The notes below the pieces were generated by a model. The model was not told the DNA's origin and made no database searches. It was given only the letters and a program-made list of their open reading frames with translations. DNA of 64,000 nt from positions 36,485 through 100,484 of the forward strand of contig CACBGD010000002.1 in NCBI GenBank assembly GCA_902538705.1, written 5' to 3'. Source of the stretch: an uncultured SAR86 cluster bacterium (GTDB lineage Bacteria > Pseudomonadota > Gammaproteobacteria > Magnimaribacterales > D2472). The position numbers and the translations under genes were made by a program. Below are positions 25,894-34,380 of the stretch, in pieces. Position 1 is the stretch's first letter, and each line of letters opens with the position of its first letter.

Positions 25894-27121
25894 TTGGATA
25901 TTTAACAAATCTTAATACGAAACCGCCAGCAATAAATAAAACAATAATTGGGACAAGTGCTATTTGAAAATTATTGAATATTCCAATAAATATCCCAACT
26001 AAGGCTGGCCCCATTACTGATCCGGCTCTACCAAAAGTATTATAAAAACCAAAAAATTCTCCAGACTTATCTGTAGGAATTATTTTTGAGAAAAAGCTTC
26101 TGGAAGCTGCTTGAATCCCTCCCTGAACCGATCCTATTAAAGCGGCCATAACATAAAACTCAGTAGCATTAGAAAGTGCTGTTGAGTAAATAACAACACA
26201 TATATAAATAAAAATAGTCGCATAAAGAACAACTTTATCATTGAACTTGTTTCCAATGTAAGACCAGAAAAGAGTTGATGGAAATGCTACAAATTGAACT
26301 AGAATTAATGCAACAATAATCGATGACTGATCAATGCCTATATTTTCAGCAAAAATTGCAGCAAGTGACATTATGGTATGAACACCATCGATATATAGAA
26401 AGAAAGCAAATAAAAATAACAAAACATTCTTATTTTTTTGTATGTCTCTAAAGGTGCTTACAAATCCACTTAAAACTTCTTTAAAGTTGCCAGTTTTTTC
26501 AACCTCACGCTCTTTATAATTAATTACTAAAGGAAGCATAAAAATAAACCACCAAACTGATACAGTTATGAATGCCCATCTAACTGCCTCAGCCTCATTA
26601 CTTAAACCAAATGTTTCAGGTTGGAGAACCATGAAGGCATTTAAAGCAAATAATAACCCTCCTCCAAGGTAACCAAGTGAGTAGCCATAACTTGATACTT
26701 TTGTTAGCTGATCTTCTGAAGCAATATAGACTAGCATTTTGTCATAGAGAACAATCGCCGAAGCAAAGGAAAAGAATGAAATACCATAGAGGATAAGTGC
26801 CATAAGCCATTTACCCATTGGAATAAAGTAAAAGGAGGCAACAGCTATAATTGATAATAAAGTAAAAACTACGAATAGAATTTTTGTTAGTCTTTTATAG
26901 TCAGTTATTGCACCGATAATGGGTGCAGAAATAAGAATAACTAAATTTATTATTGTTAACGCAAATGCAAGATATTGAGTTGCTTGAAGTGACTCAAGGC
27001 CATTAGACCAATAGCTAGCATAAAATAAAGGAAAAAATGCAGCTAATACTGTTGTTGCATAGGCAGAGTTACCAAAATCATAGAATATCCAAGACTTGAT
27101 TTCTTTGTTAAAATTCCTCAT
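25880..27121 (-). CDS. MFS transporter, UMF1/Atg22-like family
   Basis: Twelve-helix transporter. The opening KEIKSWIFYDFGNSAYATTV is the signature of the bacterial UMF1 family related to yeast vacuolar Atg22, an amino-acid effluxer. Later, GSVQGGIQAASRSFFSKIIP and FFGFYNTFGRAGSVMGP are also characteristic. Length is 413 residues. The substrate is unknown; export of amino acids or small metabolites is inferred from eukaryotic relatives. Confidence 0.82.
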   Translation of the reverse strand: MRNFNKEIKSWIFYDFGNSAYATTVLAAFFPLFYASYWSNGLESLQATQYLAFALTIINLVILISAPIIGAITDYKRLTKILFVVFTLLSIIAVASFYFIPMGKWLMALILYGISFFSFASAIVLYDKMLVYIASEDQLTKVSSYGYSLGYLGGGLLFALNAFMVLQPETFGLSNEAEAVRWAFITVSVWWFIFMLPLVINYKEREVEKTGNFKEVLSGFVSTFRDIQKNKNVLLFLFAFFLYIDGVHTIMSLAAIFAENIGIDQSSIIVALILVQFVAFPSTLFWSYIGNKFNDKVVLYATIFIYICVVIYSTALSNATEFYVMAALIGSVQGGIQAASRSFFSKIIPTDKSGEFFGFYNTFGRAGSVMGPALVGIFIGIFNNFQIALVPIIVLFIAGGFVLRFVKYPNEII

Positions 27122-27137
27122 ATTTCCTTAATTAAAT

Positions 27138-27245
27138 ATGAACGATAACGAAACAACGAAATTCGCAACATTCTTTTTAGTTGGCATAGCACTGTTAGTC
27201 TTACTCCTTGGTGTTGGCTCATATTTTTATAGTATATATATGTAA
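27138..27245 (+). CDS. Putative 35-residue single-helix membrane protein
   Basis: An ATG at 27138 opens a 35-codon frame ending TAA at 27243-27245. The product has a short polar N-terminus (MNDNETTKF), one strongly hydrophobic helix (starting ATFFLVGIALLVLLLGVG) and an aromatic tail. It fills the space between the divergent MFS gene and the convergent HIT gene exactly, with its stop next to the HIT stop. There is no strong ribosome-binding site. The composition is typical of real small membrane proteins, but there is no homology support. Confidence 0.42.
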   Translation: MNDNETTKFATFFLVGIALLVLLLGVGSYFYSIYM

Positions 27246-27581
27246 TTACCCCGGTGGCCACGAGAGTGGTCTTCCAGCCAACAGATGTAAGTGAAGATGA
27301 AAGACTGACTGTCCTGCTTTCGCTCCATTATTGATAACAATTCTAAAAGCATCTTTTGTATCATGATCTTCCGCTATTTTATTGGCTGCTATAAGCAGTT
27401 TTCCTAATAGTTCGCTATCATTTTCATCTGATAAAGACAGCTGGGGAATTTCTTTTTTGGGGATTATTAAAATATGAATGGGAGCTTGAGGATTAATATC
27501 ATTAAAAGCTATGCAAAAATCATCCTCATATAAAATATCTGTCGGTATTTCTTTATCGATAATTTTTTTAAAGATGGTCAT
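27246..27581 (-). CDS. HIT family nucleotide hydrolase (HinT-like)
   Basis: Histidine-triad protein that hydrolyses adenosine phosphoramidates. The triad motif QSVFHLHLHLLAGR lies near residues 92-105. FKKIIDKEIPTDILYEDD at the start and HILIIPKKEI in the middle match HinT. Length is 111 residues. It follows a small membrane protein gene by two bases. Confidence 0.9.
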   Translation of the reverse strand: MTIFKKIIDKEIPTDILYEDDFCIAFNDINPQAPIHILIIPKKEIPQLSLSDENDSELLGKLLIAANKIAEDHDTKDAFRIVINNGAKAGQSVFHLHLHLLAGRPLSWPPG

Positions 27582-27583
27582 AC

Positions 27584-27775
27584 TTACATGAAGACTCTCG
27601 GCAGAAGCCTTATAGCGATATAAAAAATTCCTGCGGTCATAACGAGACCTAGAAAAATTACTAAAAGATCTCTTAAAAATGCCGTTAGCCTTCCATTTCT
27701 TTTAGCTTTTACTAAATTTATTATAAAAAATGTAATGGCCAAGAGTGATGCGGTAAGTATTAATATTTGAATCAT
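27584..27775 (-). CDS. Small two-helix membrane protein
   Basis: A 63-residue protein with two hydrophobic helices (starting IQILILTASLLAITFF and LLVIFLGLVMTAGIF) joined by a short basic loop (KAKRNGR). It lies seven bases after the DedA gene and two bases before the HIT gene on the same strand, so it is probably part of that transcript. I do not recognise a family. Confidence 0.62.
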   Translation of the reverse strand: MIQILILTASLLAITFFIINLVKAKRNGRLTAFLRDLLVIFLGLVMTAGIFYIAIRLLPRVFM

Positions 27776-27782
27776 AATAAAT

Positions 27783-28286
27783 CTATAAAATTGAGCTTAA
27801 TCCTGTAGTGAGTATTATAAGGCCAAAACCCCATACCGAAATAGCTAAAATAGATGCTCTATAGAATCTCATAAATTCCATACCTGTCATCCCTATTAAA
27901 AATGGAACAATAGCCCTCATGGCAGGAATAAATCTACCTAATACAACTGTAAGTTGACCAAATCTATCAATAAAATTATTTCCTCTCTCAATAATACTCT
28001 CTCTTTTTTTAAAAAACTTTGTCTCAAGCACAAGCGGACCAAATCTTTTACCTAACACAAAACTGATAACATCGCCCGCATGCGCTCCAATCATAGCTAA
28101 AGGAACTATGCTATATAAATCAAGAAGATTGTTGTTATAAAGAAATACACAGATTGAAAAAAGAATTGCACTTGAGAGAATGCTACCAACGATTACCAAC
28201 GACTCTGCAAAAGCAAAGAGAAGAATCAATACATATGAGTATTGTAAATTATTCGATATAAACTCTAAGACGTTATCTAGTGACAT
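27783..28286 (-). CDS. DedA family membrane protein (VTT domain)
   Basis: Inner-membrane protein of the DedA family, members of which are linked to lipid-carrier recycling and proton-motive-force maintenance. The sequence GRFIPAMRAIVPFLIGMTGM (about 118-137) is the conserved family segment with its essential Arg and Pro, and GDVISFVLGKRFG is also typical. At 167 residues it is shorter than E. coli DedA proteins. The ATG lies inside the end of the phytase gene (14-bp overlap). Co-transcription with phytase is likely; a functional link is not established. Confidence 0.82.
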   Translation of the reverse strand: MSLDNVLEFISNNLQYSYVLILLFAFAESLVIVGSILSSAILFSICVFLYNNNLLDLYSIVPLAMIGAHAGDVISFVLGKRFGPLVLETKFFKKRESIIERGNNFIDRFGQLTVVLGRFIPAMRAIVPFLIGMTGMEFMRFYRASILAISVWGFGLIILTTGLSSIL

Positions 28287-29394
28287 CTAAAGCATCAAGA
28301 ACATCTTTGAATGAGACAATTTTGAAGTTTTGTCTTTTAGTTCTATACCCATCTTTATTAAGACCATCTTGTGCAATCATAATGCCTTCTGGGTACTCTT
28401 CACTCAGTTTGTAGTTAATTGTTTCTATACCATCTGTATCAGTCACATTGTCTATACTTTTTGAAGAGCCAATTCTAAAACTGGTTATGTAATCATAAGG
28501 ATAATTTCTATCATAGAGATTAAACTTACTATCTCCCTGAGAGGATAAAATTAAATAACCTGAATTGTTTGGTGTTTTATATAAAGATACACCCTCTGGG
28601 TCACCACCGATTTGGCCTTCCCTAGAATCGACAATATAGGGCTCAGAAAAATCAAAACTGTCATCGAGTCTATAAGCTTTTAAAACCCCTCTTACCTCTT
28701 CTTCTGATATAAAAAGGGTCCTATTTAGATCATCATAAACACACCCTTCGGATTCTCCACCATTATTGAAAGTTGTTATGAGATCAAGGCCATTCTCAGT
28801 TAGGTTCCACACCTCAACCCGTGGACCAGTATCTTCTGTTAGAAAAGCAACTAATCCATACTTTGGATCTATTCCAGCACATATACCATATACGATAATA
28901 TCTGATTTGCCTCTAAATGATGGTTTTGATGGAACTTCCCATGAGTTATTTTCAAGTTTTTCTCTTGTTTCATTATCTTCAAATACCCATAAATCGACCG
29001 ATCCTAACGTTCTATTAGATGCAAAAAGGAAAGTGAAATCCGAGACATTCTCATCATCTCCAACGTTGATAGTTCTTGTATCAATGTTATTAATATTACC
29101 AAGATTTGTATAGCTCAGTTCTTGCCCTTGAAGGTTATAACTATAAATTCCACTTTTTTTATCAGTACCAAAGATGATTGAATTTGAGGGATTGCTCTTA
29201 TTTACCCATATTGCAGGATCATCTGCAGCATCACCCTTAGTTACAACAGGTGGTGTCTCATAAATTGCCTCAACCTCAGCATAATCTGCCAAAGAATAAG
29301 TAGTAAAAAAAAAGGTAAGTACTATACTTACCTTTTTGAAGCTATGAAAAAGATTAATAAGTGTATGTAAAACCAATTGTTGCGCTTGTTCCAT
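28273..29394 (-). CDS. Secreted beta-propeller phytase (3-phytase)
   Basis: Predicted Ca2+-dependent beta-propeller phytase that removes phosphate from myo-inositol hexakisphosphate outside the inner membrane. The BPP motif DDPAIWVN follows the signal peptide; TDKKSGIYSYNLQGQ, NGGESEGCVYDD, ISEEEVRGVLKAY and GGDPEGVSLY are the successive blade motifs that bind calcium and phosphate. The likely start is ATG at 29394 (MEQAQQLV), 41 bp inside the receptor gene, giving a long signal peptide ending TTYSLA. ATGs further upstream and a TTG at 29376 are alternatives. The signal-peptide codons also form a perfect transcription terminator. The propeller was probably secreted or periplasmic; export by the type II system nearby is inference. 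Confidence 0.85.
   Translation of the reverse strand: MEQAQQLVLHTLINLFHSFKKVSIVLTFFFTTYSLADYAEVEAIYETPPVVTKGDAADDPAIWVNKSNPSNSIIFGTDKKSGIYSYNLQGQELSYTNLGNINNIDTRTINVGDDENVSDFTFLFASNRTLGSVDLWVFEDNETREKLENNSWEVPSKPSFRGKSDIIVYGICAGIDPKYGLVAFLTEDTGPRVEVWNLTENGLDLITTFNNGGESEGCVYDDLNRTLFISEEEVRGVLKAYRLDDSFDFSEPYIVDSREGQIGGDPEGVSLYKTPNNSGYLILSSQGDSKFNLYDRNYPYDYITSFRIGSSKSIDNVTDTDGIETINYKLSEEYPEGIMIAQDGLNKDGYRTKRQNFKIVSFKDVLDALDVTR
29305..29337 (-). terminator. Perfect intrinsic terminator inside the phytase signal-peptide codons
   Basis: On the minus strand AAAAAGGTAAGTA and TACTTACCTTTTT form a perfect 13-bp stem with a three-base loop, and the T-tract is nine bases long. It begins 16 bases after the receptor stop codon (29354), where a terminator for the receptor gene belongs. 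The same bases encode part of the phytase signal peptide (SFKKVSIVLTFFFTT). It may limit read-through into phytase and the genes after it. Confidence 0.8.
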
Positions 29395-31876
29395 ATTCAT
29401 CATATTGCGATAACCTCGATGTATTTCCCCAGTAATAAAATTCTGGTTCATCATTTATGTTAATTAAATCAAATTTAAGAGTTAGATTATCATTCAAGTA
29501 GTACTTAGCTGTAAAGTCTATTTGAGAATGATCGTCAGTAAATCTGATATTGTCATAATTTAAATCTTCTACAGTAGTTTCAATATCATCATCAGCAAGG
29601 TAATCTAAGTAATCACTTCTTTGAGCCAATGAAAGTCTTATATCTAGTTTTCCCTTGTCATAACCAATTGATATATTACTTGTGCTATCAGCAAGCTTTC
29701 TAAAGGGAACAGTAAACACACCATTGTCACTAGGTATATCACTTTCTGCGTCAACTTTAGTCATATTGACTGAAATAAATAAACCATCAAATGGTTCAGG
29801 AAGATCTTCAAACTCCCTAAATAAATTAAATTCAATTCCATCAACTGTTGACTCATCACTGTTAACAAATGTTAATAATTCGCTAAAGTTATACCCCGCA
29901 ACGACACCTTGTGTTAGTTGAGGATAAATAGCGTTATCAATATCTTTTCTGAAAAAGCCTAATGATATTGCACCATTGTCATTATATCTTTCAATGCTAA
30001 TATCTAGATTTGTAGCTTCATATGGTTCTAAGTCTGGATTACCCATTTCTCCTTCATAAGTGCCATCTGATTCCAGCGAAATATCTGCTACAGGAGCAGA
30101 TTGACCAAATCCAGGTCTAGATAAAGCACGCCAAACTGCACCACGGACTATTGTATTGTCATCAACAAAGTATTTTACGTTTACACTTGGTGAAACAAAT
30201 GTGTAATCTTTAGATCCATTAATAATATCGTTAGGATCACCATCATTGTATCCAACTGTAGTAAATGAAGTATCCTCCACCCTTAAACCTGCAATTACAA
30301 TTGCATTATCAAATTCCATTGTGCCCATTCCATATAGTGCAAAGATATCTTCTTCAGAAACATAGTCATCACCATAATCACTTGTTCCATAAGGGCCAAA
30401 GGTGCCCTGAAGAGCAAAAATTGTTGCAGGATCTGCCATAGGACCAAAACCAGTTGGCCAGGGCCAGTTAACTGGTGAAGTGTTTACATTAAAATCTGAT
30501 TGAACAGCATCAGGCTCCCAGCTATAACCCTCAACATTCTTTTCTTTTTCTCGAGTGCTATATTTGAGGCCCCATTTTAGAGTTGTTGGGACATCAGAAA
30601 CCATAAAACCTTCTTTCATAAAGTCAACCTTAAATGATGAGACTCTATCTTCAATAACGGAATCTTCCTCTTCAATCTCATCTACTCCCATATTTGATGG
30701 ATCATAAATACCCTGAGCACCATTAGTTAGCGTCATAAGTGGTTTTTTAGGATCTGAGTAATCAAAATATCCACAAGGTCCTCCGCAATCATCTGCATCA
30801 AAGGTACTACTTCTAAACTTTGCATCAACATTATCTGTATCATCCTCTTCAGCAAAAGAATTAGTATATGCAAACTCTGCGTCCCAACCGTTGACTATTG
30901 TGTTACCACCAAGAATAAATGTTCTGATTGTTCTAACTTCCTGCCTAACTCTTGTTTCTGCATCTCTTCTTATTTCTGTAATAGTACTTCCTGAAGCAGT
31001 AACATCAGTTTGATCATCTCTCATTTTGTACTCATCCTTATATCTGAGCTCATCATCAATATACTCATTCCAAAGAATGTTTGCGAACATAGAAGTTTCA
31101 TCATCGATCATAAAGTCAATGTCATATGTTAAGCCTAGTCTTTCTCTGGTTAAATCATAATATCTGCTTTCAAAATCATCACCTATTGCGAAGTTTCCAT
31201 TATCAAAGAGGTCCCAGCCAGGAAATCCTGTTTCATTGTTATAAGTAATTATTTGTTTCTCAGATGAAGTAAATCCAATTATATGTCCAACATTTTCACT
31301 AATCATATCTCCGTAGGTAATGGAAACTTTAGGATTATTACTGTTTGAAGTTTGTTCATTCCATAGAGTGTTTGCTTTTAACTTAAAATAAGTACCATCT
31401 AGATCTAAAGCACTTTTAGTATTAAACTCAACTCTTCCACCAATGGAATCAGAGTCTTGGTCAGGAGTAAGAGATTTGTATACTTCAATAGAATCTAGAA
31501 GTTCTGTTGGTAGACCGTCAAGCATTACTTTTCTTCCACCTTCTGGTGCAGGAACAGTTGCGCCATTAACAGCAATGGTGTTTAAATCTCCTGAAAGACC
31601 TCTTATAGTTACATACCGGCCCTCCCCTTGATCGTTTTCAACTGAAATACCAGAGATTCTTCTTAAGGCCTCTGCTGCAGTAGTATCTGGAAATTCACCT
31701 AATGCATCTGAATCTACAACTGACACAATCTGGTTAGATTCTCTTTGCTTTTCTATAGCAGAGATAATGCTAGCTTTTGTTCCAACTACAATCAATTCCT
31801 CAACATTTTCTGAATCTTCTTGAGAAAATGCAAAAGGGACGATAAAAATTAATAGAAATAGATATATATTTTTCAT
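29354..31876 (-). CDS. TonB-dependent outer-membrane receptor
   Basis: Outer-membrane beta-barrel that imports a large or scarce ligand with TonB energy. I chose ATG at 31876 because it gives a clean signal peptide (MKNIYLFLLIFIVPFAFS); a start 13 codons earlier is possible. The TonB box region is EELIVVGTKAS. The plug has FPDTTAAEALRRISGISV, GRYVTIRGLSGDLN and GGRVEFNTKS, matching the TIGR01782-type subfamily. The barrel ends in the aromatic ATIGFTYTY. Directly downstream is phytase, so inositol phosphates or their products are the most likely ligand (inference). A phased Pho-box-like array precedes the gene. Confidence 0.92.
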   Translation of the reverse strand: MKNIYLFLLIFIVPFAFSQEDSENVEELIVVGTKASIISAIEKQRESNQIVSVVDSDALGEFPDTTAAEALRRISGISVENDQGEGRYVTIRGLSGDLNTIAVNGATVPAPEGGRKVMLDGLPTELLDSIEVYKSLTPDQDSDSIGGRVEFNTKSALDLDGTYFKLKANTLWNEQTSNSNNPKVSITYGDMISENVGHIIGFTSSEKQIITYNNETGFPGWDLFDNGNFAIGDDFESRYYDLTRERLGLTYDIDFMIDDETSMFANILWNEYIDDELRYKDEYKMRDDQTDVTASGSTITEIRRDAETRVRQEVRTIRTFILGGNTIVNGWDAEFAYTNSFAEEDDTDNVDAKFRSSTFDADDCGGPCGYFDYSDPKKPLMTLTNGAQGIYDPSNMGVDEIEEEDSVIEDRVSSFKVDFMKEGFMVSDVPTTLKWGLKYSTREKEKNVEGYSWEPDAVQSDFNVNTSPVNWPWPTGFGPMADPATIFALQGTFGPYGTSDYGDDYVSEEDIFALYGMGTMEFDNAIVIAGLRVEDTSFTTVGYNDGDPNDIINGSKDYTFVSPSVNVKYFVDDNTIVRGAVWRALSRPGFGQSAPVADISLESDGTYEGEMGNPDLEPYEATNLDISIERYNDNGAISLGFFRKDIDNAIYPQLTQGVVAGYNFSELLTFVNSDESTVDGIEFNLFREFEDLPEPFDGLFISVNMTKVDAESDIPSDNGVFTVPFRKLADSTSNISIGYDKGKLDIRLSLAQRSDYLDYLADDDIETTVEDLNYDNIRFTDDHSQIDFTAKYYLNDNLTLKFDLININDEPEFYYWGNTSRLSQYDEYGTSATIGFTYTY

Positions 31877-31906
31877 AAGCTTATTTAATAACTGATAATG
31901 TTTAAA

Positions 31907-31972
31907 AATATACATTTAGATTGTTACAGAGGTGTTACATTTATCAAACAAAGTGTTGAGATTGTGTGACAG
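31907..31972 (-). promoter_or_regulatory. Pho-box-like phased array and -10 of the receptor-phytase promoter
   Basis: Reading toward the receptor gene, heptamers CTGTCAC, TCTCAAC, TGTTTGA, ATGTAAC and CTGTAAC begin at 31972, 31961, 31950, 31940 and 31929, spaced 11, 11, 10 and 11 bp. The PhoB site of E. coli is a pair of CTGTCAT heptamers with an 11-bp period. The last heptamer ends at 31923 and TATATT starts at 31912, leaving the 10 bp known from Pho promoters. Two central units match poorly. The divergent TetR-like protein could bind here instead. Confidence 0.6.
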
Positions 31973-32038
31973 TGAGTTTCTATGAAGAAGAGAATTTTTT
32001 TGTAATAATATACTAAATAAACATATGTCTAATAATTT

Positions 32039-32623
32039 ATGATCGCAAAACAAAAGAGAAGCAGAGATAGAGTTAAAATTATTATTAAAACTGCAAGAGA
32101 GATTCTCAAAGATGGTGATGTTTCTGATATCACAATTGCTAAGGTTTCTGAGTTATCTGAACTTAAAAGAACATCAACATATAAGTTTTTTCCAACCCCT
32201 GATCATATAAAAATTTATTTATTAAACGAACTCATTCATGAATGTTCAACATTCATGAAATCAAATATTAAAACCCATAACGATGCTAACCTTCAGAGCG
32301 TTCTTGATGAAGTTGTAACAATTCTTATAAATTATTTTGACAGTTCAGTGCCAGCAAAAAAACTTATTCTTCAAAGCTCCATAATTAACTCTGATTTGGA
32401 GTCTTTGATGTCTTTGTCAGAGCAAGTGAATAAATATGTTTCATTAAATATAGATCTTCCGTCTATGTTTAATGAAAAAGGTGTTTTTCTTGTGCTTACA
32501 CAAATAATCATTTCTATACTTTCACTAAATTATAAAATGGATAATGAGTTAAATAATGTTGGAAAAAGTGAGGCTATTAGGGCTTCTACATCTTATTTAA
32601 TTGCATGCACTGCAAAAGAGTAA
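32039..32623 (+). CDS. TetR/AcrR-like transcriptional regulator
   Basis: A 194-residue protein with an N-terminal helix-turn-helix of TetR type: DITIAKVSELSELKRTSTYKFF (about 31-52, including the usual Tyr-Phe after the recognition helix). The C-terminal ligand-binding half is all-helical and not assignable. It diverges from the receptor-phytase genes across 162 bp, a common arrangement for a local regulator, and its 3' end abuts the phosphate transporter's 3' end. TATACT at 32009 is a possible -10. Confidence 0.75.
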   Translation: MIAKQKRSRDRVKIIIKTAREILKDGDVSDITIAKVSELSELKRTSTYKFFPTPDHIKIYLLNELIHECSTFMKSNIKTHNDANLQSVLDEVVTILINYFDSSVPAKKLILQSSIINSDLESLMSLSEQVNKYVSLNIDLPSMFNEKGVFLVLTQIIISILSLNYKMDNELNNVGKSEAIRASTSYLIACTAKE

Positions 32624-32624
32624 G

Positions 32625-33893
32625 TTAAGTTATTAAAATAAATCTTAATATTAAATAAAATACAATTGTAAAAATTGCTCCTATTGGGATGGTAATTATC
32701 CACGACATGAAGATCTTTAGAATTTGTTTTAAATCTAGAGCCTTTACACTATTTACAAGTCCAACACCTATAACAGCTCCAACAAGAGTATGCGTTGTTG
32801 ATATTGGAAATCCCATATAGCTTGCTAAAACTACAGTAGTGGATGTTGCCATGTTTGCAGAGAACCCCAGTGATGGTGTTAGTTTTGTGATCTTCTCTCC
32901 AACAGTTTTGATTACCTTATGTCCCAAAGTAGCAAGTCCAAAAACGATACCAAAAGCACCTAAGAAAAGAATCCATGATGGTGATGAAGAGGTCGTATCA
33001 ATTAAACCATCAGATTGAACAACATTTACAATTGCTGCAAGCGGGCCAATTGCATTTGCAACATCATTTGAACCATGAGCAAATGCCATACTGCATGCAG
33101 TAATAATCATTAGAATACCAAAAGCACCTTCTACACCCCCTAACCCATATTTATTTTCTGATCTAAGAGATTCTTTATTCATACGCAAGAAAATTGCCGT
33201 TACAACAGAAACAAAAATACTTATAATTACCGAGTAAGTTAGTACCTCGCTATCACTCCAAACTAAGCCGACATACTTAAGACCTTTTTTTGTAGTAACT
33301 AGGCAAATGACTAAAGTCACCAAAAATGAATATATTGGAATAATGTTTACTGCTGCATTTAACTGATTTTCTTTTTCAAGGACTAATTTCTTTGCAGAAA
33401 GATATATAAAGAAAGCAAGAAAGCCAGATATTAAAGGAGAAGTAACCCAACTGCTAGCTATCTCTAATATTTTATCCCATGATACAGAAGAAGCACCTTT
33501 TGAGATTAGTGCAAATCCCACAATCGCCCCAACGATTGAATGAGTCGTAGATACAGGCCATCCCCTACTAGAAGCGAGTAGAAGCCATAATCCTGCAGCT
33601 AAAAGACAAGACATCATACCCAAAATAAATATATCAGGATCATCTTGAAATATTTTAGGATCTACTATTCCCTTTCTGATAGTGGAGGTGACTTCACCTC
33701 CTGCCAGATAAGCTCCAAGAAATTCAAAAATAGCAGCAATAATAACTGCTTGTTTAAGTGTTATAGCTTTACTTCCAACTGAAGTTCCCATTGCATTAGC
33801 AACATCGTTGGCTCCAATACCCCAAGCCATAAATAAACCAAGAGCGGATGCAGTAGCAAGAATTAATATAGGTGAGTCAAAAAAGAAATCCAT
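32625..33893 (-). CDS. PiT-family inorganic phosphate transporter
   Basis: Inner-membrane phosphate importer of the PiT/Pho-4 family, driven by H+ or Na+. The duplicated signature is visible in both halves: GANDVANAMGTSVGSKAIT near residue 27 and GSNDVANAIGPLAAIV near 274. PVSTTHSIVGAIVG and PISTTHTLVGAVIG are the paired inner repeats. Length is 422 residues. The DUF47/PhoU-like gene that often precedes pit genes is absent; gspM is upstream instead, 31 bp away. Confidence 0.9.
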   Translation of the reverse strand: MDFFFDSPILILATASALGLFMAWGIGANDVANAMGTSVGSKAITLKQAVIIAAIFEFLGAYLAGGEVTSTIRKGIVDPKIFQDDPDIFILGMMSCLLAAGLWLLLASSRGWPVSTTHSIVGAIVGFALISKGASSVSWDKILEIASSWVTSPLISGFLAFFIYLSAKKLVLEKENQLNAAVNIIPIYSFLVTLVICLVTTKKGLKYVGLVWSDSEVLTYSVIISIFVSVVTAIFLRMNKESLRSENKYGLGGVEGAFGILMIITACSMAFAHGSNDVANAIGPLAAIVNVVQSDGLIDTTSSSPSWILFLGAFGIVFGLATLGHKVIKTVGEKITKLTPSLGFSANMATSTTVVLASYMGFPISTTHTLVGAVIGVGLVNSVKALDLKQILKIFMSWIITIPIGAIFTIVFYLILRFILIT

Positions 33894-33924
33894 TTATTTA
33901 TAAAAACCAAACTATACACCAGAA

Positions 33925-34380
33925 TTAAAAATTTATGCTAATTTGATAACTCCCATTGATAGATTTTTCTATTTTTATGTCATAAGGATTTTTATTGAAA
34001 AAAAGAGAGAGCTCATTTACAACATCGGTTAGCAAATCTAATCTAGAAATTGTAAAGGTAAGATTTTCCTTACCATTGATATTCCTAAGCTCGACGCTTT
34101 CTTGATTAAGTAATTTTAGCTTCTCATTACTTGAAATATGTTCATAAATACTCACACCAGAAAGTTTAATGTTCTGACTTTCAATATTTGCAGAAATAAT
34201 ATTTGCTTTCTCAAGCACATAGAGATAATCAGTTTCAGTACTTTTATGGATTCTTTTAACATTCCTTAAATCTGAAGATACAGAATTAATTAAAAAAGAA
34301 ATTAAAAGGATGCCTAAAAGTCCAAGAGACAAAAGTACTAGCTTTTTTTCTCTTTCGTTTAAGTTTCTATAAAAATCCAT
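33925..34380 (-). CDS. gspM: Type II secretion protein GspM
   Basis: Bitopic inner-membrane protein of the secretion platform, pairing with GspL. One helix (about 13-31, LVLLSLGLLGILLISFLIN) follows a short cytoplasmic start containing LNEREKKLVLL, which is usual for GspM. The periplasmic part of about 110 residues would form the ferredoxin-like domain. Length is 151 residues. It is the last gene of the operon and shares one base with gspL. Confidence 0.8.
   Translation of the reverse strand: MDFYRNLNEREKKLVLLSLGLLGILLISFLINSVSSDLRNVKRIHKSTETDYLYVLEKANIISANIESQNIKLSGVSIYEHISSNEKLKLLNQESVELRNINGKENLTFTISRLDLLTDVVNELSLFFNKNPYDIKIEKSINGSYQISINF

Noticed and set aside
29305..29313. T9 run in the phytase gene as a sequencing or frameshift error
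   Set aside because: The frame continues with a sensible signal-peptide cleavage region and an intact propeller, and the run belongs to a perfect terminator stem, so no correction is needed.
31443..31631. Plus-strand frame inside the TonB-dependent receptor gene
   Set aside because: It is antisense to the conserved plug domain and shows no features of its own.
31922..31971. TGTnACA heptamers as a classical TetR operator
   Set aside because: TetR sites are usually one long palindrome; the tandem 11-bp pitch and the distance to the -10 fit a Pho box better. The TetR-like protein remains a second option.
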